Shown: one piece after another, positions 40,078-52,389 of the stretch
How the letters are laid out: each line of letters starts with the position of its first letter
Position numbering within the stretch: position 1 is the first letter of the stretch
Source of the DNA: Erpobdella octoculata
Lineage: Eukaryota > Annelida > Clitellata > Hirudinida > Erpobdellidae
Assembly: GCA_963978895.1 (NCBI GenBank)
Contig: OZ022238.1
Location: 5,496,742-5,560,741, forward strand
DNA length: 64,000 nucleotides
Direction: 5' to 3'
Made by a program: the position numbers and the translations under genes
The notes under the pieces: model-generated
The model's database searches: none
The model's input: the letters and a program-made list of their open reading frames with translations, nothing else
What the model was told of the DNA's origin: nothing

Positions 40078-40232
40078 GGTGTATGGGTGTGTGGATGTAC
40101 GTTCCTTAGGTGTATGGGTGTGTGGATGTACGTTCCTTAGGTGTATGGGTGTGTGGATGTACGTTCCTTAGGTGTATGGCTGTGTGGATGTACGTTCCTT
40201 AGGTGTATGGGTGTGTGGATGTGCGTTCCTAT
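40078..40232. repeat. 31-bp minisatellite
   Basis: Five near-identical copies of a unit containing GTGTATGGGTGTGTGGATGT then ACGTTCCTTAG. Confidence 0.97.
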
Positions 40233-40321
40233 GGCAAATGGTGATGCAAATAACAAGAAATTATTGTAAATATTTTTTACGCATAAATTTACAAAAAAAT
40301 TGTTCACTTTTATGTTTCAAA

Positions 40322-42285
40322 TATTAAATTAAATTCTTCAATTATTAAATAGGTTTTCCAATTATTAAATTATATGCGTTAACTATTAAATAATATGCTT
40401 CAATTATTTAATTATATGCATCATTTATTAAATCATATGTTTCAATTATTAAATTATATGTCTCAATTATTAAATTATATGTCTCAATTATTAAATTATA
40501 TGTCTCAATTATTAAATTATATGTTTCAATTATTAAATTATATGCTTCAATTATTAAATTATATGCTTCAATTATTAAATTATATGTCTCAATTATTAAA
40601 TTATATGCCTCAATTATTAAATTATATGTCTCAATTATTAAATTATATGTCTCAATTATTAAATTATATGTCTCAATTATTAAATTATATGTCTCAATTA
40701 TTAAATTATATGTCTCAATTATTAAATTATATGTCTCAATTATTAAATTATATGTCTCAATTATTAAATTATATGTCTCAATTATTAAATTATATGTCTC
40801 AATTATTAAATTATATGTCTCAATTATTAAATTATATGTCTCAATTATTAAATTATATGCCTCAATTATTAAATTATATGTCTCAATTATTAAATTATAT
40901 GTCTCAATTATTAAATTATATGCCTCAATTATTAAATTATATGTCTCAATTATTAAATTATATGTTTCAATTATTAAATTATATGTCTCAATTATTAAAT
41001 TATATGTCTCAATTATTAAATTATATGTCTCAATTATTAAATTATATGTTTCAATTATTAAATTATATGCTTCAATTATTAATTATATGCTTCAATTATT
41101 AAATTATATGTCTCAATTATTAAATTATATGTCTCAATTATTAAATTATATGTCTCAATTATTAAATTATATGTCTCAATTATTAAATTATATGTCTCAA
41201 TTATTAAATTATATGTCTCAATTATTAAATTATGTCTCAATTATTAAATTATATGTCTCAATTATTAAATTATATGTCTCAATTATTAAATTATATGTCT
41301 CAATTATTAAATTATATGTCTCAATTATTAAATTATATGTCTCAATTATTAAATTATATGTCTCAATTATTAAATTATATGTCTCAATTATTAAATTATA
41401 TGTCTCAATTATTAAATTATATGTCTCAATTATTAAATTATATGTCTCAATTATTAAATTATATGTCTCAATTATTAAATTATATGCCTCAATTATTAAA
41501 TTATATGTCTCAATTATTAAATTATATGTCTCAATTATTAAATTATATGCTCAATTATTAAATTATATGTTTCAATTATTAAATTATATGTCTCAATTAT
41601 TAAATTATATGTCTCAATTATTAAATTATATGTCTCAATTATTAAATTATATGTTTCAATTATTAAATTATATGCTTCAATTATTAAATTATATGCTTCA
41701 ATTATTAAATTATATGTCTCAATTATTAAATTATATGTCTCAATTATTAAATTATATGTCTCAATTATTAAATTATATGTCTCAATTATTAAATTATATG
41801 TCTCAATTATTAAATTATATGTCTCAATTATTAAATTATATGTCTCAATTATTAAATTATATGTCTCAATTATTAAATTATATGTCTCAATTATTAAATT
41901 ATATGTCTCAATTATTAAATTATATGCCTCAATTATTAAATTATATGTCTCAATTATTAAATTATATGTTTCAATTATTAAATTATATGTCTCAATTATT
42001 AAATTATATGTCTCAATTATTAAATTATATGTCTCAATTATTAAATTATATGTTTCAATTATTAAATTATATGCTTCAATTATTAAATTATATGCTTCAA
42101 TTATTAAATTATATGTCTCAATTATTAAATTATATGTCTCAATTATTAAATTATATGCCTCAATTATTAAATTATATGTCTCAATTATTAAATTATATGT
42201 TTCAATTATTAAATTATATGTCTCAATTATTAAATTATATGTCTCAATTATTAAATTATATGTCTCAATTATTAATTATATGCAT
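40322..42285. repeat. 21-bp satellite array with higher-order structure
   Basis: About 90 copies of a 21-bp unit containing ATTATTAAATTATATG followed by one of four variant words (TCTC, TTTC, CTTC, CCTC), most often TCTC. Because 21 is a multiple of three the array reads as an open frame of NYMxQLL repeats, but this is not a protein gene. Three units carry 1-2 base deletions (about 41081, 41232, 41551). The edges are more diverged than the core. An assembly gap lies 130 bp downstream. Confidence 0.98.
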
Positions 42286-42416
42286 CATTTCGTTATAAAA
42301 ACATTTCAGCAAAAAAAACAGATTTCCGGATGGAAAATTATGATGAAATTAATTCAAATCTAATTTTACTTTTAATAATTTTCCTATACGTACATCCGTC
42401 TATTGTATACATCCTT

Positions 42417-42616
42417 NNNNNNNNNNNNNNNNNNNNNNNNNNNNNNNNNNNNNNNNNNNNNNNNNNNNNNNNNNNNNNNNNNNNNNNNNNNNNNNNNNNN
42501 NNNNNNNNNNNNNNNNNNNNNNNNNNNNNNNNNNNNNNNNNNNNNNNNNNNNNNNNNNNNNNNNNNNNNNNNNNNNNNNNNNNNNNNNNNNNNNNNNNNN
42601 NNNNNNNNNNNNNNNN
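42417..42616. other. assembly gap, 200 N
   Basis: Exactly 200 undetermined bases, probably a scaffolding placeholder next to the satellite array. Its true size is unknown. Confidence 0.99.
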
Positions 42617-42654
42617 AAATTGCGACGATGATTATTGCTTGTTTATTACATTTA

Positions 42655-42872
42655 TAAATACAGACATTAATTAATACTTAAAAGATACAGACATTAATTA
42701 TTACTTAAAAGATACAAACATTAATTAATACTTAAAAGATACAGACATTAATTATTACTTAAAAGATACAAACATTAATTAATACTTAAAAGATACAGAC
42801 ATTAATTAATACTTAAAAGATGCAGACATTAAATAATACTTAAAAGATACAGACATTAATTAATACTTGAAC
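42655..42872. repeat. 27-bp minisatellite
   Basis: Eight copies of ACAGACATTAATTAATACTT plus AAAAGAT, beginning 40 bp after the gap. The array may extend into it. Confidence 0.96.
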
Positions 42873-43261
42873 GCACGCATAAAAGTTTACACCTAAAATA
42901 TTAAGTCAAATAAATAGGTGTGGACAAACAGAAAAAAATGTAGATATAAATAAACGCATATAAATGACATTAAATATGTATAAACGTATAAAGACACATA
43001 AATATTAATAAAAACTTACGAATGTAAATAAAGCCATGTTATGAGGTTTAACGAAAGAAAAAGTTTAAACAAAAAATGCAAAGTCTGATAAAAAAACCGT
43101 TACGCATAAATTTGAATAAACACATATTAATTAAAATATACACATGTTAATGTAAAAGACACTTATAAAATTTAAAAAAATTAACGCACATTTAATTGAG
43201 CACATGTCTTCAAATTGACGCAGAGAATTTTGATCCAACACGTTCACGTTGAACAAAGGTA

Positions 43262-43460
43262 GGGGGCTGTGGGACACGTGTCCCCTTGGAAGGCGACAAA
43301 AATACTTTGAGAAGTTACTAAGACTACCCCCCACCCTCCCCCCCACCTTCCGATCATCAGCTATTTTTCTAAGAAAAGTCTACAAATGGGTTTTCCCAAG
43401 GGGGTTTATTTTTAAACCTTGTCTCCAAGTGACAAGAATTCCTGCTACGCCACTGATGTT
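43262..43460 (-). mobile_element. fragment of a DNA transposon-like repeat
   Basis: G/C-run DNA (GGGGGCTGTGGG, a C-rich run) ending in CCTGCTACGCCACTG, an end type often seen in dispersed invertebrate elements whose termini read CAGTGGCGTAGC. Only one end is convincing. The family is undetermined. Confidence 0.4.
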
Positions 43461-43797
43461 GAGCAAAGATTAATAGTAAAATTTATAAATATTAATATTA
43501 TTACTTTGTTATTTAAAAGTTCATAAAAATAGAAAGAATTTAAATCTTCACGAAAATGTTTGCTAAAAAAGTATTCATTTTATTTATTTATTTATTCGCT
43601 CGCTCGCTCGTTCTTTCATTCATTCTTTTCGCAACTCTACTCTATGCACTTTTGCTTTTGTCTGGCATTTCATTATTGAAGACTGTTTGCTTCCAAGTAA
43701 TTTTTTTTCTTCTAAATTTGTTTTTTTTTTATAAATTGAATAAAAGTTTATTTCAAGTATGAGCTTCTTTTCATCGACATCAATGGAATTGATCACA

Positions 43798-43925
43798 TGA
43801 GGTGATTGCTCAGTGGTTTGCATCTCGGGTGCATGGGAGGCTGGACGCAGTTCGACTCCAGACGTTTTCCCAGTCGCTAGCAATTATGATGGTGAATCAT
43901 CGTTTGGTGCGATGATGTCACCACA
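43798..43925 (+). mobile_element. tRNA-derived SINE-like element
   Basis: Box A ATTGCTCAGTGG (43805-43816) and box B AGTTCGACTCC (43849-43859) are correctly ordered with 44 bp between their starts, as in tRNA-type pol III promoters. The cloverleaf stems do not pair well, so it is a SINE head and not a tRNA gene. The 3' limit is a guess. Confidence 0.5.
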
Positions 43926-44092
43926 GTTGCGAAACAAGAAGAAAATATTTAGAGAAGGAGTTTTTCTGATGTTATTTGCGAGACGACAATCTACTTTAAA
44001 CATTTAAACTTTAAACATAGTTAAACATTTATTTTTAGGTTTGTCCTTCAATCTATTGTTCCAAAGAAGTTTGTAAGAAGTTATGTCTGCAA

Positions 44093-44390
44093 GACAATCC
44101 ATGCATCTACCCATTCATGGTGTCAAATTATCCATGCTGTCTCTGTCCGTGAATTTATTTATCCATGCATCTATTTATCCGTACACCTATCTATCCGTAA
44201 TATCAATCTATCAGTACATCTATCTATTTGTACATCCATATATATCAGTACATATATTTATCCATGCAATTATCTTTCAGCAATCTATCTATCCGTATAT
44301 CTATTTATCCGTGCCTTTATCTATCAGTACATCTATTTATCTTTACATTTATCTATCCGTACATCGACCTATCAATCCATGCAAAAATTA
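44093..44390. repeat. degenerate (ATCT)n/ATCCGTAC repeat
   Basis: ATCTATTTATCC/GTACATCTAT words recur with about 20-bp spacing. It is an eroded minisatellite. Confidence 0.75.
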
Positions 44391-44399
44391 ATCATTTTT

Positions 44400-46140
44400 T
44401 ATCTGTAGTTAAAACTTATTTAATATTATACTATTTATAATTCTAACTAAAACTTCTGAAAAACGACATTTTGTTAAGTAATATCTCTTAATAACTGTTT
44501 TTAATTTATATTGTTCTTTTTAGCTGCGTCTCTTTATAATTTCAAATAAATTTTTCAATTTAATAAATTAAAAACCAACAGTACCTATTATCAAAACACA
44601 ACTTATATATCAATATATACGTAGATGAATATAAAAAATATAAAATAAATAAATATAGCTATTATAATTTGAAAAATATTAAATGCATTTAAATATTATA
44701 TATATATAAATCTATATATTATATATTTATAAATCTCTTCATCCATTTATCCATCCATCCATCAACCAATTCATCATCATTCAGCCATCCATAATTTTGT
44801 GACCAGGTGAAACGTCGCACCTGCAATCAGTGCAACGATGATGATGACGCCTGTCACGATGTCGTAGCGTAGAAAAATATTTTCAACAGATTTCGTGCCG
44901 ATAATTTTTTTATTTTAATTTCATTTTTTTTAAATTTGAAAAAAAACGGGAATTTCTAATTATAATCATTATTATTTATAGTGTTGGTGATTTGAGTAAC
45001 ATACTCGTATGATTTTGTTATAGTTAAAGATTTGTTAACAATTCGTTGTTCATTCTTGTTAACACGAAACGGATATTTAAGGAAATTTAATTTAATTTTT
45101 CGATTCATTAAATTTTAAAATGATTTAATTAAGTGACATGTCCTTTTGAATTATATAAAAAAAAACTTGCTAATAATTTTTCTTGAATGACAAAATAAGT
45201 TTTTTTGGTTTTCCTACTCGTTTCTGTATCAGTAAAAAATTATTTGAATAAAATGATTTAAAAATAAATACTTTTGCAAATAATATTTAAATTATCATTT
45301 GTAAAACAAAGAAAAAAACCAAAAATGTATTTACATAGATCGCATATATGAACAAAGTCAGTTGATTAAAAAAACACCACATATGTTATATATAAAATAA
45401 TGCAGACACATGTAAAACATATGCAAATTGTTTTGCAACTGGAAAAAAACTAACAGTTTTGTGTAACTAGGAGAAAAATATGTAAAATAACAAAATTGCT
45501 ATTTATGGTAATATTCGGAAATCTCTTTCGATTGCGCGCTCTTGGTGCGAAAGATTTAATCTGCTCCCAGAAAATTTGTGCGCAACTCATTGGGCCAATT
45601 TGAAATTCAAATTTTCCAGTAAACCAATCAAAATTGCCAATCACACGGGTCATAGGAACGTTTATTTTTATTGCCATTATTTTTATTTTTATTATTATAG
45701 GAACAAAGAAAAAAAATAAAGAAAAAATAATCCAGTGAAATATTATTTAAAAAAAATTACATAAAGTGATTTTATAAATCAAAGCATAAAACTAAATAAA
45801 AAATTGAAATCATGATTTATAAATTAAAATTTCAAATCACATTTAGTGAGCTTCGTTAAATTCTATTTAAGAAAACATCAATACTTTTTTATATTATAAA
45901 AAAAATTAAAAAAAAACTCACATTTGAATGATTGTCCATCAATTCAAAACAGAAAATAATTTTTAAAAGTTATTTTTCAACAACTTTGAATTCAATTTCT
46001 TTTTCTCTACCGCCAATCAGAAAACAACTAAAAATAAACAATTTTCGTTTTTTTTTTGTTTTCAATCAGACTTTTTAAAAAAATATCTCCAAATGGCAAA
46101 CACTCGCCGCAATACGAACAAGAAATGACGGATAGCCCGC
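44400..46140. other. AT-rich intergenic, nothing recognised
   Basis: A short (CATC)n patch is near 44745. The 75-codon minus-strand frame at 45450-45677 has mixed composition but no motif I recognise. Confidence 0.45.
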
Positions 46141-46204
46141 TTTTTATAAGTACTTATATATGTGGCTATGCACACACACATATGTATACAAACACACAGA
46201 CATA

Positions 46205-46211
46205 CATATGT

Positions 46212-46264
<53 letters not shown>
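46205..46264. repeat. (CA)n-(TA)n compound microsatellite
   Basis: CA dinucleotides pass directly into TA dinucleotides. Confidence 0.97.
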
Positions 46265-46268
<4 letters not shown>

Positions 46269-46675
46269 GTATATATTATTTAGAAGTGTTATACAAATTC
46301 AAAAGTATGTGAATGTGATGCATATGCAGACTTGTCAAATATAGCGGTGTATAAGAGCGCTTAAGCATATGCCAAGCAACTAAAAAAGAAACTCGAAGTT
46401 ACTGCAATTTTAATATTTTAACTCTGACGTGCCTGGAAAGGTCATAAAAAAGAATGTTACTCCATCAATCATAAAATGTAAATGTGTCATATGTATTTTT
46501 GATAATGAATATAATACATTGTACAGATCATTGTGTGTTTATTTATAAAGCCACATCTATTATTAACCCCTTTCCAGGCCTTCGTAGATGCGCGTTATGT
46601 GCGAAAAATGCAGTTTTTACATATATTAGTAATTGTGTTTTTTTTATGCACATGTTTACATATTATATATTAGTT

Positions 46676-46788
46676 CTTGCACATATGCGTTTTTGTGTGT
46701 TTTAATGCACATATGCGTTCTTGTGTGTTTTAATGCACATATGCGTTCTTGATGTGTTTTAATGCACATATGCGTTCTTGATTGACCA
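46676..46788. repeat. about 30-bp minisatellite
   Basis: Four copies containing TGCACATATGCGTTCTTG and GTGTTTTAA. Confidence 0.93.
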
Positions 46789-46913
46789 TCTGCCCACCGC
46801 CTCATTTTGTTCTGCGAATAAAAAATTCCATCGCAATGGAACCACGACCTACAAACTTCTGACATCTTCGATTGCGCTATGAATATGTTACTCACTTCTT
46901 TTGTTCCCTATCT

Positions 46914-47268
<355 letters not shown>

Positions 47269-47466
47269 GTACACTTTTCCTATCTGAGTTCTGTAAACGT
47301 CTAATTCAATCACCTTTTCCGCACACTCCAATCCAATTTAGTTTCTTCTCGTTTTTTATTTAAATTAAATACCCGGATTAGATTCGTCATCGTTTTATAA
47401 CTTCAACTTGATTGCTTCCAGCAGCACAAGACCGGAACGACAGAGTGTCCAAAAAAGACAAATCTA

Positions 47467-47759
47467 TGACGTCACGTCGAATTATTCTCACATGGCTTAA
47501 TAACACGTGATTTAATAACACGTGACTTAATAACACGTGACTTAATAACACGTGACTTAATAACACGTGACTTAATAACACGTGTCTTCATAACACGTGA
47601 CTTAATAACACGCGTCTTAATAACACGTGACTTAATAACACGTGACTTAATAACACGTGTCTTAATAACATGTGACTTAATAACACGTGACTTAATAACA
47701 CCTGTCTTAATAACACGTGATCTAACAACACGTGATTTAATAACACGAGGATGACGTCA
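47467..47759. promoter_or_regulatory. 15-bp minisatellite carrying 13 E-boxes, flanked by two CREs
   Basis: About 17 copies of AATAACACGTGACTT run from 47499 to about 47747. Thirteen keep the palindromic E-box CACGTG, and the rest show CACGCG, CATGTG, CACCTG or CACGAG. Perfect TGACGTCA sites stand on both sides, at 47467-47474 and 47752-47759. The array itself is certain. Use as a bHLH (USF, Myc or MiT type) platform is inference. No adjacent gene was found. Confidence 0.5.
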
Positions 47760-47863
47760 TAGAACTTGTAGGCTTGCTTCCTGTTCGTGACTTATGTCAT
47801 CGAGCAAACCGATTGACCGATTCATCGGATCGATCAACGAGTAAAGCCGTGTACACTTGTTAG

Positions 47864-47927
47864 CAGAGATGTAGCGAGTACTTATGGGGCAAGTACGAGT
47901 ACGATAACCAAGTATAATACATCTCTG
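47864..47927. mobile_element. 64-bp hAT-like MITE remnant
   Basis: The ends CAGAGATGTA and TACATCTCTG are exact inverted repeats. The flanking octamers CTTGTTAG (47856-47863) and CTTGCTAA (47928-47935) match at 6 of 8 positions, an aged 8-bp duplication. The interior is too short to code. Confidence 0.6.
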
Positions 47928-48618
47928 CTTGCTAACACCGGAAAAAAAATGTAGAAATCGTTTGAACGTGCGAGCATGAATAAACAAAAACGGTTTAATT
48001 TAACAGTAATTTTATATAATAAAAAAACGCATACGAAAATTAATTTAGTGAACATGAGATCCAGCATTCCGACAAAACGAGTGAAAGTCAAAAAGCGGTT
48101 TTTTTTAACGAACCAGCTGTTAACAAAAAATAATTTAATGACGAACACGTGAACAAAATTTAACAGAACGACATTTTTTTTAAATAAATATCTTTCAGAA
48201 AAAAAACCTGATTGAAAATGCGCTTATGCTTTAACACGTGGTGGTACAAGAATTGTGAAATAAAAATTGTAATTGCTGAAAAATTTTCAAATAATTTTTT
48301 GATATTTTACTTTTTTTCTACTTCGCCATGCTAGTAAGTTAAAGGTCATTTTTCCGTTGTTACAACACACTGTTGGTTGTGCTCTGTAATGTAAAATGAA
48401 CAGCTTTCGTGCTTTCATCTTTCTCCTCCATTCTCTCTATTCCCTCTTTTTCTCTCTCTCTCTCTCTTTTCTATTTGTATGGTTTCCTATTCATAAATTG
48501 TTTGACTTTTAATAACTAATTATTGATAATATCGCACTAACATTCAACTAAATAACCCACTTAAATAATCCTGAGTTAAAAATATCAGCAATAATTAAAA
48601 GTACGTGCAAATTTCTAC

Positions 48619-48922
48619 ACACACACACATAACAAACGTGAAAATGTCTCCATCACACACACACATAACAAACGTGAAAATGTCTTCATCACACACACAC
48701 ATAACAAACGGGAAAATGTCTCCATCACACACACACACACACACATAACAAACGTGAAAATGTTTCCATCACACACACACACACACACACACATAACAAA
48801 CGTGAAAATGTCTCCATCACACACACACATAACAAACGTGAAAATGTTTCCATCACACACACACACACACACACATAACAAACGTGAAAATGTCTCCATC
48901 ACACACACACACACATAGCAAA
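48619..48922. repeat. about 36-bp minisatellite with (CA)n core
   Basis: Eight copies of (CA)n followed by ATAACAAACGTGAAAATGTC and TCCAT. Length varies through the CA portion. Confidence 0.95.
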
Positions 48923-49027
48923 CTTGCAAACGTCTCCATCCCAGACTATATGCCGCTCACGTTTCGATAGAACTCGGCGTTAGATTTGCTTTCATGGTAA
49001 CTTGCAAAACGATGAGCGTGTGTACAT

Positions 49028-49180
49028 ACTGCGTGTACATGTCTGTCTGTCTGTGTGTAATGTGTGTTTGTCCGTGTGTACATGTGTGTTTGTCTGTGTG
49101 TACATGTGTACATGTGTGATTGTCTGTGTGTACATGTGTGATTGTCTGTGTGTACTTGTGTGTTTGTGTGTGTGTACAAA
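49028..49180. repeat. GTGTGTACATGTGTG-type repeat
   Basis: Irregular repeats of TGTCTGTGTGTACATGTGTG. Frames on both strands are artefacts. Confidence 0.9.
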
Positions 49181-49310
49181 TGATGTACGCAGCAAGATGC
49201 GCATAACGCGTTGCAGAACAACTTATATTGCATAATAGAACAAGCACGGGTCTTAAACATTGCATGACAGTTTAGCGTTGAGAAGTACAAATACACTTTA
49301 AACTTTAAAC

Positions 49311-49364
49311 AAACGTACAACCTTATTTGATGACTTCTTAGTCTCCAAATAAGGTTGTACGTTT
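49311..49364. repeat. perfect 19-bp inverted repeat with 16-base loop
   Basis: 49311-49329 (AAACGTACAACCTTATTTG) is exactly complementary to 49346-49364. The 16-base loop contains a nested GACT/AGTC pair. The fold would be a 54-nt hairpin, short for an animal pre-miRNA, which usually also has stem mismatches. Possible identities are a small RNA hairpin or a tiny fold-back element. Confidence 0.85.
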
Positions 49365-49739
49365 CTTTGTTATTCACTAGCTAGTATTTCCACACTGTGA
49401 GTTCGCAGGTCTGCAAGTCTGCAAGTCTGCATAACGACGCAGATGTCATTCCAATTACTTTTACGTGGTTGATCTTGACTTGACAGGATGTTCTTCAAAG
49501 CTCATTGAACAGGAAACATACAAACAACAAAAACAATAAGCAAGAAGCAACAATCAATCATTAATAATACTAATTAAATTATTAATAATTATTAAAAAAC
49601 TTAATTTTAAAGATAAATTTTATCGCAGCTTTTTTCTGCTATTTCTTCTATCAGAAAAAAGAAAGAATACTGAAAAAATTTAATCACAGAGGCAATCCAA
49701 TCTTTCTCTCATTCTTTTCTCTCTTTCTTCATCTAGGAA

Positions 49740-49833
49740 CCCACACGCCGCACTCTCTCTCTCTCTCTCAATACTTGCTCTCTCTCTCTCAATACTTGCT
49801 CTCTCTCTCTCTCAATACTTGCTCTCTCTCTCG
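49740..49833. repeat. (CT)n with CAATACTTG units
   Basis: Three copies of CTCTCTCTCAATACTTG, a short minisatellite grown from a CT tract. Confidence 0.9.
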
Positions 49834-50154
49834 CAGTAATCGAACCCGTATGACTTTGCTTGGGGCGTTCGAAAATTTATTGGCCCATCGAGCACCGGTT
49901 TTCCTCATCCCGATATGTTCTCAGATAAGATCGCCCATCCATTTCCTCGACTTCTTTTCCAGCGGACGTTACCTCGTCTCTTTCTTATAATATATATATA
50001 AGAAGAGAGGCTCATGATAAAAACAGTTTTTTTTTTGAAAAGTTTATCTAGCAATCTCGTTCTACTTTGTTTGTTCTCCGGGAAGGGTTTTAAATAGTAA
50101 ATATAGATGAATAAATAATTATTTTAAGAAAATTAAATAAAATAAACAAAAAAA

Positions 50155-50430
50155 GTGAAAGTGAAAGTGTCAGTTTCGTTTTTCCTGGAAACTCCATCAA
50201 TTTTTATCGAGTTTCCCTTTTGTAATTCACCTAATGGTGGATGGATCGCTCCATCACATTTTTTCTCCTTTTTTTCTTTCCTCCGCGAATTTACTCATAC
50301 GAGCGGATTGATCGATCGACGGATACCTAAGTGGAGCAATTTCAGGCAATCCAGTTCTTACCGATCGTCCGTGGCTTGGAGGCTAACTCACGATGATATG
50401 ATCATCCACGTAGACCTCTCTTGAGAGAAC
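50155..50430. other. complex non-repetitive island, no gene recognised
   Basis: Higher-complexity DNA with homeodomain-type words (GATTGATCGATCG near 50306, ATGATATGATCATC near 50392). No exon was recognised. Confidence 0.3.
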
Positions 50431-50442
50431 CGCCGAGGTTTC

Positions 50443-50600
50443 GCGCGCACACACACACAAGCATACACAGACACAAACATACACACAAGCATACACACAG
50501 ACACACACACAAGCATACACACAGACATACACACAAATACCCTCACACACACAAACATACACACACACACACATACATACCTACATACATGCACACCGAC
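50443..50600. repeat. (CA)n with ACAGACA units
   Basis: CA-rich repeat with CACAAGCATA and CACAGACA variants. Confidence 0.95.
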
Positions 50601-50604
50601 ACCA

Positions 50605-51890
50605 CACTTTTCTTTTCCCGACCGAGTTTTAAGCCTCCTACCATCCCACTCCAGGAGTTTCCCTATTTCTAATCCGATTCTCATCAACCCTCCAGCACAC
50701 CGTAAATTCTTTACTGTTGTTTTCATTCTGCGAACCCTCTTTCTTTTTCATTCTGCTCTTTGAACTTATTATATGTATATCTCTACAGCCCGCTATACTT
50801 TTCAGCTGCTAATCGTCCCATCGTTGAAGTCGATCAAATTAAATTTGTTTGTCCGAATGATCTCACATGGGACATCTAACGAGATAACTTTTAAACGTGA
50901 TAATCGAAAGTAGTTTTCATATCAATCGCTGCTTACGTCCGCAGGCTGTAAAATGATGGACCTATGCGAATTTATCATTGGACTCATCCTCAACATTATT
51001 TATACCTTCTCTCATTTACCCCACGATGGAAGGAGGGTATATCGAACATAATTGCAAAACGGTTTAAACAAATAAAATTCAAAATCATTACATTTTAGCG
51101 AGTGATTCAATGATTAACGACTATTTTATAAAAACAGAAGAAAAAATCCCGCGTGGTGACGACCGGTCAATATGGCGGCAACGGAACGACCCCAAACAGC
51201 ATGGCCGATGACGCTCTCAAATGCCCCGCAACCGCACGGCCGAATCGTCCCCTGGAATAATCGGCAATCCATATTTGACTGCAATCAGCAGCCGGCTGGC
51301 CATCTCATCTACTAATGGACTCCTACCTTCTCCTCCTTCTTCGCTTGATGAAAAGCGAGCATCGCGATCAAACGGAAAGAAATTATAAAATAAAATGAAA
51401 ATAAATTAAATTATTTCTTAATTTTATCTCTTTGTCTTTTCTTTCCCGATTTATACTTTCGTAATTTCATCAGATGACTCTTTCAAAGCACAAGTAGTCA
51501 ACTGGAGATACACGTGTAAAAACAGTTGAAACAAACTCGAGAGAAAAAACAAGACGAAATAATTAAAATATTTTTATTATTTTCTAGTAAATACTCAAAT
51601 AAATAATAACGTCTATTTTAAGTAAATACTTGAATAATTTCTAAAAAAAATCGTAGTTATATTTATTTTTTATAAAATATCGAACCAATTTATAATAAAA
51701 TTTAGTTATATTCAATAAAATTTAGTTATATTCAATAAAATATTAGAATCCAATCATAAAAAAGTTGTCTTCATTCGGGGGAATACAAAAAGACAGGCAA
51801 TCCCATCCGGCAGAAGAATTTCACAATTGCTTAAGTTAATTAAGCAAGAGAAACTAGCGATTGCCTTTCACTGATGCAAGGAGAACAGAT
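50605..51890. other. mixed intergenic DNA
   Basis: A GC-richer island at 51150-51340 includes CAATATGGCGGC (YY1-like, about 51167) and several CGGC words. No exon was recognised. A short tandem (TTTAGTTATATTCAATAAAA) lies at about 51700-51740. Confidence 0.35.
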
Positions 51891-51892
51891 GG

Positions 51893-51985
51893 AAAGAAAG
51901 AGAGAGACAGAGAGAAAGAGAAAGAGAGAGAGACAGTGAGAGAGAGAGAGACAGTGAGAGAGAGAGAGAAAGAGAGAGAACACCA
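51893..51985. repeat. (GA)n with GACAGTGA units
   Basis: GA dinucleotide with two GACAGTGAGAGA interruptions. Confidence 0.95.
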
Positions 51986-52070
51986 AGAATCAAAGACCTT
52001 TTTTTTGTAGAAGTAGTAAAGTTGGGTGAACCACCACACCAACTCGGGCACGTTCGCACTGGAAATCACC

Positions 52071-52111
52071 GGGGTTTTTCTTCGGGGCGACATCACACGG
52101 GGGGTTTTTCC
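52071..52111. promoter_or_regulatory. pair of NF-kappaB/Dorsal-like sites
   Basis: GGGTTTTTCC at 52102-52111 fits the Rel/Dorsal consensus, and a near match GGGTTTTTCT begins at 52072. Both lie in a complex island at 52000-52300. This is motif-level evidence only. Confidence 0.2.
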
Positions 52112-52389
52112 AAGACTGCCAAGAATCCCTTGAAGAGTTTGCAGGATGAGAAGAATTTCGGATCGGACGGCTGCTGGTAGGATTTCGTTCCGTCGAAGTA
52201 AACGTATCTATGTGGTGGTGTAATTTCTGGTTAAGGAAAGACAACGCTCTGAATCGAATAGCATACGGCTTCTCTGAAGCGTTCTGACATTCAAATTTAT
52301 CACAACCTGTTAAGCAATCATCATCATCATCATCACTCACTGCTGCTATTATCATCATCATCACCATTTATTTTATAAGCATTCTTTCT

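Noticed and set aside
40395..42298. Open frames of 235, 109 and 403 codons reading NYMxQLL repeats
   Set aside because: They are translations of a 21-bp AT-rich satellite. Units are identical at the DNA level, with no codon-position bias, and frame-breaking deletions occur inside.
42330..42674. Frame running through the assembly gap
   Set aside because: It consists mostly of undetermined bases.
47387..47760. CRISPR-like regular repeats
   Set aside because: Units are contiguous with no unique spacers, and the genome is eukaryotic. It is a minisatellite.
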